Below, one piece after another: positions 41,500-49,487 of a stretch of DNA of 64,000 nucleotides (positions are counted from its first letter, which is position 1; every line of letters begins with the position of its first letter). Source of the DNA: Candidatus Villigracilaceae bacterium (lineage in GTDB: Bacteria > Chloroflexota > Anaerolineae > Anaerolineales > Villigracilaceae); contig JAPKMP010000010.1 of NCBI GenBank assembly GCA_026645935.1, forward strand, positions 1 through 64,000, read 5' to 3'. The translations under genes and the position numbers were made by a program. The notes beneath the pieces were generated by a model. That model was not told the origin of the DNA. It was given only the letters and a program-made list of their open reading frames with translations, and did no database searches.

Positions 41500-41589
41500 T
41501 CAATAAGAAAAGATAGCCGCTCCCCTTGGAGGGTCATGGTCGGGAAGGTAAAAGCCTGCGATACCCGTTCCGGGCACTTTCTTCGTCAT
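41500..41589 (-). CDS. Possible 29-aa leader peptide of kamA
   Basis: The frame MTKKVPGTGIAGFYLPDHDP...AIFSY opens six bases after the -10 box of the kamA promoter and closes 31 bases before kamA. It would be translated as a leaderless ORF. No similarity recognised; it may be chance. Confidence 0.3.
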   Translation of the reverse strand: MTKKVPGTGIAGFYLPDHDPPRGAAIFSY

Positions 41590-41595
41590 GAGTTC

Positions 41596-41624
41596 ATTTT
41601 ACGGGCAAACGAAAAGCGGGTCAA
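41596..41624 (-). promoter_or_regulatory. kamA promoter
   Basis: TTGACC (41619-41624), 17 bases, TAAAAT (41596-41601) on the minus strand, giving a leader of about 120 bases before kamA. Confidence 0.7.
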
Positions 41625-41659
41625 TGACCCTTTAAATAATAAGCCGGATTATCTCGCAT

Positions 41660-41688
41660 GGAACCGGCGAGATCCCGCCGGTGTATAA
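41660..41688 (+). promoter_or_regulatory. Possible ECF-type promoter of the sigma gene
   Basis: GGAACC (41660-41665) matches the usual ECF -35 sequence, with GTATAA 17 bases later (41683-41688). Transcription would begin just inside the annotated ATG, fitting use of TTG 41722 as the true start and self-activation. It overlaps an ACCGGCG/CGCCGGT hairpin. Confidence 0.35.
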
Positions 41689-42282
41689 ATGACAAAGGAC
41701 CACCTCTCCGGAGAGGCGCGCTTGGATGAAATTACCTTAATCCGTCAAGCCGTAAACGGCGACGCGGCATCTTGGGAACCGCTGATGCTTTCGCACCAGC
41801 AGGCGGTCTTCCGGTTTGCCTATCTGATCCTGGGCGATCCCGACGAAGCGGAAGACGTCGCCCAGGAAACCTTTTTGCGCGCCTGGAATCATCTCAACCG
41901 GTTCGATTCATCGCGCCCGCTCCGCCCCTGGCTCTTGAGCATCGCCTCGAACCTTGCGAGCAACAGGCGTCGTTCCGCGGGCAGGCATCTCGCTGCGCTC
42001 ACGCGCGCCTTTCGAGACGAACCCGGCGAAGCGGAGATCGAAGAAAGAAGCGCGGAACGCATCGAATCCGACTCGCTCTGGCAGGCTGTGAAAAACCTCG
42101 ATCTTGCCGACCAGCAGATCATCTATTTGCGCTATTTCCTTGAACTTCCCGTTGAAGAGACGGCGCAGGTTTTGAGTGTGGCGGAGGGTACGGTCAAATC
42201 GCGCCTGAGCCGCGCGCTCGAAAAACTTCGCAAGGTCATCCAGCAGGACTTTCCCCTTCTCGTCGAAGGACGCAACGCATGA
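41689..42282 (+). CDS. ECF-family RNA polymerase sigma factor
   Basis: 197 residues. Sigma2 (about 35-100: FRFAYLILGDPDEAEDVAQETFLRAW, PLRPWLLSIASNLASN) and sigma4 (about 125-185: LADQQIIYLRYFLELPVEE, SVAEGTVKSRLSRALEKLRK) are both complete. It directs polymerase to its regulon. ATG 41689 has no ribosome site; TTG 41722 has GGAGAGG five bases before it and may be the real start (186 residues). The next gene overlaps by four bases and is the likely anti-sigma factor. Confidence 0.92.
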   Translation: MTKDHLSGEARLDEITLIRQAVNGDAASWEPLMLSHQQAVFRFAYLILGDPDEAEDVAQETFLRAWNHLNRFDSSRPLRPWLLSIASNLASNRRRSAGRHLAALTRAFRDEPGEAEIEERSAERIESDSLWQAVKNLDLADQQIIYLRYFLELPVEETAQVLSVAEGTVKSRLSRALEKLRKVIQQDFPLLVEGRNA

Positions 42283-43043
42283 ACGAATTCGAGAATCGTC
42301 TGATCGATATTGCAAAAGGGATGGACTATCCGCCCACGCCCGACATTGCCCGATTCGTGTCCACGCGCCTGCGCCCTGCAAAATCACCGCGGCTCATGTC
42401 CAGGAAACTGGTTTGGTCGCTGACCATCCTGTTGATTCTACTCTCCAGCCTTTTGCTCATCCCGCCCGCCCGTGCCGCCATCCTTGAGATCATCAAAATC
42501 GGCATTGTCCGCATCTTCCCACAACCCATCATACCGACCGCAGAACCGATTCAAACCATCAAACCCAGCACTGCCACACCCATTTCATCCATGCCCTTTC
42601 TAGAAACCATCGCTGGGAAAACCACACTCGAAGACGCTCAGAATCAGGTCAGCTTTCCAATTTTGCTTCCCACCTATCCTGCGGACATCGGCGAACCGGA
42701 TTACGTTTTCGTTCAAAACGCCGACGGGAACATGACCATCCTCGTCTGGCTTGACCCGCAGAATCCTCAAGCTGTGTTGCTAAGCCTGCACTTCGTCCCA
42801 CCCGGCAGTTGGGCAATCGAGAAAGTCGCACCGACCGTCATTGAAGAAACTACCGTGAACGGAGTCCGAGCCATTTGGGCCGTGGGACCCTACCCGCTCC
42901 GCTTCACCAACGGCAACTTGGAATTCACCCGCATCATTAATGGCAATGTCCTCATCTGGGCGGATGACACCCTCACCTACCGCCTCGAAACAGACATGTC
43001 TCTCGAAGAAGCCCTCAAGATCGCGGAGTCGCTCGAACCCTGA
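42279..43043 (+). CDS. Putative anti-sigma factor, DUF4367-like
   Basis: 254 residues. A short cytoplasmic N-terminus (about 1-42), one transmembrane helix (about 44-63, KLVWSLTILLILLSSLLLI), a Pro/Thr-rich spacer and an outer domain (about 100-250) with the DUF4367 pattern (VSFPILLPTYPADIGEPDYV, TVNGVRAIWAVGPYPLRF). Start overlaps the sigma gene (ATGA), a standard sigma/anti-sigma layout. The cytoplasmic part lacks an obvious zinc HxxxCxxC motif, so binding to the sigma factor differs from ZAS-type factors. Confidence 0.75.
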   Translation: MNEFENRLIDIAKGMDYPPTPDIARFVSTRLRPAKSPRLMSRKLVWSLTILLILLSSLLLIPPARAAILEIIKIGIVRIFPQPIIPTAEPIQTIKPSTATPISSMPFLETIAGKTTLEDAQNQVSFPILLPTYPADIGEPDYVFVQNADGNMTILVWLDPQNPQAVLLSLHFVPPGSWAIEKVAPTVIEETTVNGVRAIWAVGPYPLRFTNGNLEFTRIINGNVLIWADDTLTYRLETDMSLEEALKIAESLEP

Positions 43044-43062
43044 TACGAAAGAGGTAATGAAC

Positions 43063-43527
43063 ATGAACCGGCGTATTCGATTCGTATCGATCCTTATATT
43101 GCTATTCTCCATTCTCCTGAATGGTTGCTCTGCCAAAAGAAACTGTCCTGTCACCGAGCCTGTTTGGGCATTATCCCCTGAAGACGGCGCAATTTTGAAT
43201 CCGCCTGCCTACGAAAATTTCTTTATCAACGAAGACCGGTCGATTTGGGCATCTGCCTGGTGGGTGGAACCGGATATTGATTATCGGCTGATTCTCGAAG
43301 AAGGCATTAAAGTGGGCTGGTTTCGCCCCGAAGGCGCGGAATTAATTATCACCGGTCAGCGGCTGGATGGCGATGCGCCCGCGCTCGAAGCGCATGTCCC
43401 ATGTTGTTATCCAACCCGGTTCCAAGCCACGGGTTTGTACTTCCCAACGGGAGGGTGCTGGGAAGTCAACGCAAAAGCGGCAGATAAGAAGATTACATTC
43501 GTGGTCTGGCTGGAATCGTCGAAATAA
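43063..43527 (+). CDS. Lipoprotein of the ECF operon
   Basis: 154 residues with a signal peptide and lipobox (LLNGCSAK, Cys near 21). The mature part has several Cys (NCPV, CCYP, GGCWEV) and many Trp, with a beta-rich look. ATG 43063 is used because AGAGG lies at proper distance; ATG 43057 is too close. Twenty bases after the anti-sigma gene, so it is in the operon. Family not recognised. Confidence 0.65.
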   Translation: MNRRIRFVSILILLFSILLNGCSAKRNCPVTEPVWALSPEDGAILNPPAYENFFINEDRSIWASAWWVEPDIDYRLILEEGIKVGWFRPEGAELIITGQRLDGDAPALEAHVPCCYPTRFQATGLYFPTGGCWEVNAKAADKKITFVVWLESSK

Positions 43528-43582
43528 AAGGGAACCTTCCATCCCCGGGCGGTGTATTTCCAAAAACCAATAGGAGGTTCCC

Positions 43583-44458
43583 ATGCTTATTCGCAAACGT
43601 CTCTTAATAGGGATGGCGTTGTCCCTATCCTTTCTTATCGTTCCCGTCGTCTTTGCAGGCGGATGGGCGGTTGTTGTAGTGGATGATCTGCCGGTCACTG
43701 CCAAAACGGGGGAACCGCTGACGATCGGATTCACCGTTCTGCAACATGGAAGAACGCCTGCATCCGGCTTGACTCCTACCATCACATTTACGCTGCCAAA
43801 GGAGGAACAATTCACTGTTAATGCCGAAGGAACCGACAAAGCGGGGCACTACTCCGCAATAGTGGCATTTCCGAGGGAAGGCGAATGGAACTGGTCCATC
43901 AATGCATATTCCTTTCCCCAGGCGATGCCGGTGATCTCAGTCGCCGCCGGGGCAGCGACGGCGACTGTTCAACCTGTGGAAGCGAAAGCCTTTCCCAGTC
44001 CGAGCCTTTTACGTGTTGCCGCGTTTGCCATCGGACTCGTCGGCTTGATTCTCCTATTTCGAACGAAAAATCGAATCGCGATGGCTTTCACAACAGTCTG
44101 CCTGATGGTTGGATTCGCCACCTTCATACCAGGAGTCACTGTCCCCAAGGCTGAGGCGCAGAATGATTTACCGGTCAAAGCCGCGGATGAATCATTCATC
44201 TCACAAGTGGAGTTGGGTCGGCGGTTATTCATCGCCAAGGGCTGCATTACCTGCCACGTCAACAGCAAAGCCGCCACATCCGGCTATGTGACCATCGATA
44301 TGGGCGCGCCGAATCTTTCCACATTTTCTGCCAGCCCCAAAACCCTGTTCCTTCGATTGAAAAACCCAACCTCGGTCAAGTCCGATACGCAGATGCCGGA
44401 CTTGAAATTATCCGAGGCGGAGATCGAGGCATTGATCGCATTCATCAACTCGAATTAA
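43583..44458 (+). CDS. Membrane protein with C-terminal cytochrome c domain
   Basis: 291 residues. Signal/anchor at the N-terminus, an Ig-like FixH/YtkA-type domain (about 25-130: PVTAKTGEPLTIGFTVLQHG), two membrane helices (about 145-185), then a class I cytochrome c domain with heme site GCITCH (about 220-225) and axial Met in QMPDLKLSE (about 272). Electron transfer at the outer face of the membrane. The start has an AGGAGG site. Last gene of the ECF operon, hinting at a respiratory or copper/redox stress link. Confidence 0.82.
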   Translation: MLIRKRLLIGMALSLSFLIVPVVFAGGWAVVVVDDLPVTAKTGEPLTIGFTVLQHGRTPASGLTPTITFTLPKEEQFTVNAEGTDKAGHYSAIVAFPREGEWNWSINAYSFPQAMPVISVAAGAATATVQPVEAKAFPSPSLLRVAAFAIGLVGLILLFRTKNRIAMAFTTVCLMVGFATFIPGVTVPKAEAQNDLPVKAADESFISQVELGRRLFIAKGCITCHVNSKAATSGYVTIDMGAPNLSTFSASPKTLFLRLKNPTSVKSDTQMPDLKLSEAEIEALIAFINSN

Positions 44459-44481
44459 AGATAACTTTGCCGCGCACAATT

Positions 44482-44510
44482 GCGGACAGCGAATCGCTGT
44501 CCGCTTTTTT
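44482..44510 (+). terminator. Terminator of the ECF operon
   Basis: A perfect 11-bp stem (44482-44492 with 44494-44504) and TTTTTT at 44505-44510. Confidence 0.92.
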
Positions 44511-44544
44511 CTTAAAACGGTACAATCGTGATGAGGTGATAACC

Positions 44545-45444
44545 ATGGCAGAGGAAGGCAATCACGGCTACTGGGGCGACTTGCACCGCCCGGATATGAC
44601 GCCCGAACAGGCGGATTTTTCTGTGATCGGAATCCCATTTGACGGCCTTGCCAGCGCGAGGAAGGGAGCGGCTCTCGCTCCCGAACGCCTGAGATACTGG
44701 TCCAGGCATGTGACTCCCTTTAGCGAAGACCGCACCCGTTTGAAGGATATGACCGTCTGCGATCTGGGCGATATTCGAATCACAAACCCCGAAATAGATT
44801 TTGTGACTGTGCGCCAGCGCGTGGCTTCCCTTCCAAACATGCCGATCCTGATCGGCGGCGATCATTCGGTGACCATTCCCATTTTGCAGGGACAGCGCGA
44901 ACGATATAAAGATCTACGCCTCGGCGTGCTATGGGTGGATGCGCACCCGGACCTGTGCGATTTCTTCGACGGCTCGCGCATCTCTCACGCCAACACCATG
45001 CGCCGCGCGCTGGAGTTCGGCATCGAACCGCATGATGTTTGCATGGTAGGACTCCGCTCGTGGGAAGACCAGGAGATCGATCTGATCGAGAACAGCGGCA
45101 TTCACGTTTACACCGCCGCCGACGTTGCCGAACGCGGTATGAGAAAGGTGGCAGACAGCGTCTACAACATACTCAACGATTGCGACGCTGTTCACATCTC
45201 GCTCGATATCGATTGTCTCGATCCATCCGCCGCGCCGGGGACGGGTATTCCCGAATTCGGCGGTTTGACCTCGCGGGACGTGCTGACTCTCATCAAATCC
45301 ACCCAGGATTTATCCCTGGTCGGTCTCGATGTGGTCGAGATCGCCCCGCCGCTCGACCCGTCCGAGTCGACGGTCTTCGCCGGCTTGAAGATCATCATGG
45401 AATATATTGCGGTTATCGCAAGGAAGATGCAGAAAAATGGCTGA
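44545..45444 (+). CDS. Agmatinase/arginase family ureohydrolase
   Basis: 299 residues with the three manganese motifs: GGDHS (about 101-105), DAHPDLCD (about 130-137) and SLDIDCLDP (about 220-228), plus PGTGIPEFGGL near 232. It hydrolyses a guanidino compound to urea and an amine; agmatine is the commonest substrate for this branch, but guanidinobutyrate or arginine cannot be excluded. ATG 44545 is chosen from homology; the longer frame runs through the terminator. It overlaps the next gene by eight bases. Confidence 0.88.
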   Translation: MAEEGNHGYWGDLHRPDMTPEQADFSVIGIPFDGLASARKGAALAPERLRYWSRHVTPFSEDRTRLKDMTVCDLGDIRITNPEIDFVTVRQRVASLPNMPILIGGDHSVTIPILQGQRERYKDLRLGVLWVDAHPDLCDFFDGSRISHANTMRRALEFGIEPHDVCMVGLRSWEDQEIDLIENSGIHVYTAADVAERGMRKVADSVYNILNDCDAVHISLDIDCLDPSAAPGTGIPEFGGLTSRDVLTLIKSTQDLSLVGLDVVEIAPPLDPSESTVFAGLKIIMEYIAVIARKMQKNG

Positions 45445-45748
45445 AACTCAAATTCATTTCGATAAACTCGAAGTCACGCACAATCCGGAAGAAAACCGGT
45501 TTGAAATCCAGCTCGAGGACCTGCTTGCAAAACTCGATTATATGGAGGATAAGGACTCCATCATGATGATGCATGTCGGCGTGCCGGTCGAATTCCGCGG
45601 ACATGGCATCGCCGGGGTTATCACCCGCACGGCGCTCGAATACGCAAAGTCCAAATCCCTGCGCGTGATTCCCATGTGTTCGTATGTCAGGGCGTATATC
45701 AAACGGAATCCCCAATACGTCGAGCTGACGAAAGTTCGCAATGGCTGA
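45437..45748 (+). CDS. YjdJ/GCN5-like N-acetyltransferase
   Basis: A 103-residue single-domain protein of the small GNAT-like group (DUF4442-free, NATD1 type): MMMHVGVPVEFRGHGIAGVI is the acetyl-CoA loop and VIPMCSYVRAYIKRNPQY the C-terminal block. It starts inside the ureohydrolase stop region, so translation is coupled. The pairing suggests polyamine or amine acetylation, only as inference. Confidence 0.8.
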   Translation: MAETQIHFDKLEVTHNPEENRFEIQLEDLLAKLDYMEDKDSIMMMHVGVPVEFRGHGIAGVITRTALEYAKSKSLRVIPMCSYVRAYIKRNPQYVELTKVRNG

Positions 45749-45769
45749 TTCATAAGGTTTGAAAACAAA

Positions 45770-45797
45770 GACGCTCCGGAGAATTCCGGAGCGTCTT
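45770..45797. terminator. Terminator between convergent genes
   Basis: An 11-bp stem GACGCTCCGGA/TCCGGAGCGTC (45770-45780 with 45785-45795); the better T-run is on the minus strand, for the gene ending at 45802. Confidence 0.85.
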
Positions 45798-45801
45798 GAT
45801 T

Positions 45802-46722
45802 CTATCCTTTCGCTTCGCCGCTTTCTCCGCCCCCGCCTCCCCCGCTTTTGGATGGAGAGACTAGTTTCTTCAACAAGTCATACCAGAAGGAAGACCCTTG
45901 CGAGACGGCCGCCATCGTCAAGCCCAGCCCCACCAACTTCATTAACACAAACTTGACCCAGTCCATCGCGTCGGCAGGCTTTTCCGGGCGCTCGTTTAAA
46001 AACCATCCGATATTGATCACTTTCAATTCGCCCAGGTCTGTGAACAGTTTTTCGATATCCTGTTTTTCCTCCTCCTGCTGAACGGCTTCCTCGGCTTTGG
46101 CCACCACCAGAGCGCGAAGCCCGGCGTTCTCCCACAAAGCCTGCGCCATTTGGATGCTGTCCGTTCCGAGCAGGAGGGTCAGTAAGATGGAGAGCATGAT
46201 GACAAAACTGCGGGCGTTCGAACGAAATGTGGCCGCGGCCTGGTCCATCAAACCGGTGAAATAAGCGGTGGTCCGCTTTCGTAAGTCCTCAACTTTGGTC
46301 ACACCCTGGCTGACCCATTTCAACATCGCTTGTTTCCCCTCCGACTCGGGGAAGGCATTGATGAGCATCTTGAGTTCATCCAATTCGAATTCCTTCGAGA
46401 CGGTCAGACCCATAAAATCAAAATACGACTCGACCAGCGTGGCGGCGGGAACTTTCTCGAGTTTCTTCGGCTCGGTCGCCGAGGTGAGGAAGCTGTACCA
46501 GTTCTTGTATCGAATGGGACGCAAAGACTGCAATTGCGGCAGTTTCACGAAATCACTCACGTTCTTGTCGCCGACGATCTTGATCAAATGCTTTTCCAGC
46601 GACTTCCCGCGGGTTTCGAGGGCTTCGTTGATCCATTGCGTGAAAAGCGAAACGATAGAGCCCAGGACGTAATAGATGAAGATCAACCCGATGACTACTT
46701 CAAGAGCTTGTGAAAATGACAT
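45802..46722 (-). CDS. Integral membrane protein of unknown family
   Basis: 306 residues. One helix at the N-terminus (about 5-30), a soluble acidic part, then helices near 170-190 and 265-285 and a Gly-rich end (SGGGGGGESG). A coiled-coil-like Glu/Gln stretch lies near 215-235. The start has an AAAGGAG site. It lies 21 bases downstream of the Vps62-like gene on the same strand, so they are probably an operon. No function can be given. Confidence 0.6.
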   Translation of the reverse strand: MSFSQALEVVIGLIFIYYVLGSIVSLFTQWINEALETRGKSLEKHLIKIVGDKNVSDFVKLPQLQSLRPIRYKNWYSFLTSATEPKKLEKVPAATLVESYFDFMGLTVSKEFELDELKMLINAFPESEGKQAMLKWVSQGVTKVEDLRKRTTAYFTGLMDQAAATFRSNARSFVIMLSILLTLLLGTDSIQMAQALWENAGLRALVVAKAEEAVQQEEEKQDIEKLFTDLGELKVINIGWFLNERPEKPADAMDWVKFVLMKLVGLGLTMAAVSQGSSFWYDLLKKLVSPSKSGGGGGGESGEAKG

Positions 46723-46743
46723 GTTGTTCTCCTTTGGTATGCG

Positions 46744-48300
46744 TTAATGTGCGTTCTTTTCCAGGGTTGCAAGCCAATCCAGCGGCTTTTCCCAACGAAC
46801 TCGTCTGCTCACTCTTCCTTTTTTACCTTTGGGTTTGTCCCATTTGGGTCCCGGCGGACCCGACTCTTCACCCAACATGCTTTTTACGCCCCACAATCCC
46901 TTATATTGTACCCATCCCGGCTCGGAATTCAAGAGCACACACTTCCATTCCTTTACCGTCGGTAGCGATACCTTTCTATCAGACATTACCCGCCTCAAGT
47001 AACTCGCGGATTTCAATAACGGCTCTTTGGAACTCTTTCCCTGGAACCCGATCCGCAGGCCGTCGCCCGTCGCGATCTCCATCGGCAGGCGGACGACATA
47101 GTGATCCGTTTCGTCGCGCAGTTCGTCGAAGACATGCTCCTCGAACAACTGGCCATACTTTGCGCGTATCTCCTCCAGAGCGATATGGCGCGCCTTCTGG
47201 CTCGGGTTGAATAAAAGGAACAGGTAGTGGATCAGACCGTCAAACCAGAAAAGGAAGCGCTGGAGACGTCCTGGGTCGTACATCGCAGGCGAACGGATCA
47301 CATCCGGTTTGCTGTAATTGGCGTGCGAACCAAGCGCCGCATAAATGACCGGATGCGTTGTCTCGTTCCCGTCCTTATCCCTCGCCTTGATCATGTCCTC
47401 CCACTTTTCGAGATCCCCCGCGCCGTGCTGTGAAAGCAGGACGGCATGCGGCGAGTCGTTTTTGAGATAAACGGCCGCCATCTCCCAATCGCCTTCATGA
47501 TGGTTGAAACCGTTTGCCGCCAGCCGCCAGTCGTTGAAGGCGTAAAAGAAATGGTACTGCAGGACCGTCCAGCGGTTGCCCTCCTTGTCGGTTTCGCTCA
47601 CAACCCTGCCGTAATAGACAGGCTGGGGATGTTTTTTTAGAATTTCGGCGTAAAGATCTCCCGCCTGTCTTGCAATGGTCTCGGTTGCCTGCGAAAGCAT
47701 ATCCATCACCAGACCCGGTCCTTCCGGCAGGATTCTTTCAACGATGAATTTCAAGGTCCGCATCAGGAGATAGAACAACAGGAATATATAGATCGGCAGG
47801 AAGATGAAATATTCGACCGCGATGCTGATTCCCGGCATGGGCTTGAAGAACAGCGCCACCGGCGCGCTGCCAAGCGCGAGAAAGAATGAGACCGCCAACA
47901 AGCCGGGGATGATTCGCAACCGAATGGGCGATGCCAGCATGAAAAGGACCAGCGCGGCAGAAAACGAAGCGCCGGCGATGATCTCGATCCCAATCCACCC
48001 GAGCGTGAACCAGCCTGTTACAAGGCCGAGCGCGGAACCCGCACCCCACCAGAGCCACGCATCGAAATCGTTCAAGGGCTTGTTCACGAAGCGTAAAAAA
48101 TATTCATGGCTTTTCAAGCCGCCGATCCTGCCGATCAACGGCTCGTTGAAATGACCGAATAATTCAGCCGCCCCGGTTGGCCCGCTTGGGAAGAGCATGC
48201 ATTTTTCCAGGTACGGTTCCACCGCCATGGGAAAGAAGCGTTCGCTTTTTGCAAAGCGCAGAACAGGTTCGTACTTTTTTAACAGTTCAATTTCGTCCAT
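46744..48300 (-). CDS. Membrane protein with Vps62/NPP1-like domain
   Basis: 518 residues. An N-terminal soluble part (about 1-75) is followed by four or five transmembrane helices (about 80-190), then a domain with VLQYHFFYAFNDWRLAANG, FNHHEGDWEMAAVYL (about 265-280) and YAALGSHANYS (about 322-332). The HxGDWE and GSHA motifs match Vps62/DUF946 and the related NPP1 fold. The fold is metal-binding in NPP1 toxins; its job in bacteria is unknown. ATG 48300 is used; ATG 48324 is possible. Divergent from galK. Confidence 0.6.
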   Translation of the reverse strand: MDEIELLKKYEPVLRFAKSERFFPMAVEPYLEKCMLFPSGPTGAAELFGHFNEPLIGRIGGLKSHEYFLRFVNKPLNDFDAWLWWGAGSALGLVTGWFTLGWIGIEIIAGASFSAALVLFMLASPIRLRIIPGLLAVSFFLALGSAPVALFFKPMPGISIAVEYFIFLPIYIFLLFYLLMRTLKFIVERILPEGPGLVMDMLSQATETIARQAGDLYAEILKKHPQPVYYGRVVSETDKEGNRWTVLQYHFFYAFNDWRLAANGFNHHEGDWEMAAVYLKNDSPHAVLLSQHGAGDLEKWEDMIKARDKDGNETTHPVIYAALGSHANYSKPDVIRSPAMYDPGRLQRFLFWFDGLIHYLFLLFNPSQKARHIALEEIRAKYGQLFEEHVFDELRDETDHYVVRLPMEIATGDGLRIGFQGKSSKEPLLKSASYLRRVMSDRKVSLPTVKEWKCVLLNSEPGWVQYKGLWGVKSMLGEESGPPGPKWDKPKGKKGRVSRRVRWEKPLDWLATLEKNAH

Positions 48301-48313
48301 GAAGTCTCTGTGG

Positions 48314-48319
48314 TATAAA
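48314..48319 (+). promoter_or_regulatory. -10 box of galK
   Basis: TATAAA seven bases before ATG 48327 with TTTCGT 17 bases upstream; no ribosome site. Confidence 0.4.
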
Positions 48320-48326
48320 AGCAAAT

Positions 48327-49487
48327 ATGGTTCCGGCGACTCTCGTTCGAAAATTCCAGTCTGATTTTAACGCCAAACCGGGTTTTATCGTCCGCGCGCC
48401 GGGGCGGGTGAATTTGATCGGCGAACATACCGATTACAACGAAGGCTTTGTCCTGCCGATGGCGATCGACCGTGAGGTGTGGATTGCCCTCAAACCCCGG
48501 CAGGATTCAACCGTCCGCATCGCCTCGCTCGAACTTGAAACTGAATCAGCCTTCGAGTTGACTTCTCTCACCCCAGGCAGCGGCTGGATCGAATATCCCA
48601 AAGGCATTGCCAATAAGTTGATGAACGCCGGTTATATCTTGAAAGGCTTCGACGCCGTCATGACCGGCGATGTGCCTCGCGGAGCCGGGCTCTCCTCCTC
48701 TGCGGCGGTGGAGTTGGCTGTCGCCCGCGCCTTCGCATGTTCCTCCGGCTTTGAATGGGATGCCGTGACGATGGCGAAACTCGCGCAAAAAGCGGAAAAT
48801 GAATGGGTCGGCGTCAACAGCGGCATCATGGACCAGATGGCAAGCGCTGTTTGCAGGGAAGGTCATGCGCTCTTTTTGGATTGCCGTTCGCTGGAATTCC
48901 AGCACGCGCCCCTGCCAAAGGGAGTTTCCGTTGTCATTCTCGACACTTCCACGCGGCGCGGATTGGTGGGCTCCGCTTACAACGAAAGGCGCAGTCAATG
49001 CGAGGAGGCGGCGCGCTGGTTTGGTGTTAAGGCGTTGCGGGATGTGGGGATGAAAGAGCTTGGAAAGTGGGGAGTGGAAAGTGGATTAAGCGAGATTGCC
49101 TTCAGACGCGCAAGGCATATCGTGACTGAAAATGCCCGCGTACTGGAAGCGATTGAAGCGATGAACAATGGAAATTTAAAGCGATTGGGCGAATTGTTCA
49201 ACGCCAGCCACGTCAGCCTGCGCGACGATTTCGAAGTGACGAACGATGCATTGAACATCATCGTCGCTTGCGCGCGGGAGCAGGAGGGTTGTTACGGCGC
49301 AAGGATGACGGGCGCGGGATTCGGCGGGTGTGCCGTGGCGCTCGTTGCGGATGAAAATGCCGAGGCGTTTACCCGAGCTCTTTCTGCGGCATACAGGCAA
49401 AGGTCCGGGCTCGAGGCGGCGGTCTACGTCTGCAAGGCAAGCGAAGGGGCGGGAGTCGCCCAATTCGAAGAAGGCGGCAGATCGTAG
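48327..49487 (+). CDS. galK: Galactokinase
   Basis: A GHMP kinase of 386 residues that phosphorylates galactose at C1. Motif 1 GRVNLIGEHTDYNEGFVLPM (about 26-45), motif 2 PRGAGLSSSAAVELAVARAF (about 114-133), and motif 3 TGAGFGGCAVALV (about 332-344) are all intact. A GGAAAGTGG-type repeat gives GKWGVESG near residue 247. No galT or galE nearby. Its 3' end overlaps the convergent DNA polymerase gene by 64 bases. Confidence 0.93.
   Translation: MVPATLVRKFQSDFNAKPGFIVRAPGRVNLIGEHTDYNEGFVLPMAIDREVWIALKPRQDSTVRIASLELETESAFELTSLTPGSGWIEYPKGIANKLMNAGYILKGFDAVMTGDVPRGAGLSSSAAVELAVARAFACSSGFEWDAVTMAKLAQKAENEWVGVNSGIMDQMASAVCREGHALFLDCRSLEFQHAPLPKGVSVVILDTSTRRGLVGSAYNERRSQCEEAARWFGVKALRDVGMKELGKWGVESGLSEIAFRRARHIVTENARVLEAIEAMNNGNLKRLGELFNASHVSLRDDFEVTNDALNIIVACAREQEGCYGARMTGAGFGGCAVALVADENAEAFTRALSAAYRQRSGLEAAVYVCKASEGAGVAQFEEGGRS

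Noticed and set aside
41470-41640. Lysine riboswitch before kamA
   Set aside because: I could not find the lysine aptamer's conserved stems; a plain promoter with a short ORF explains the region better.
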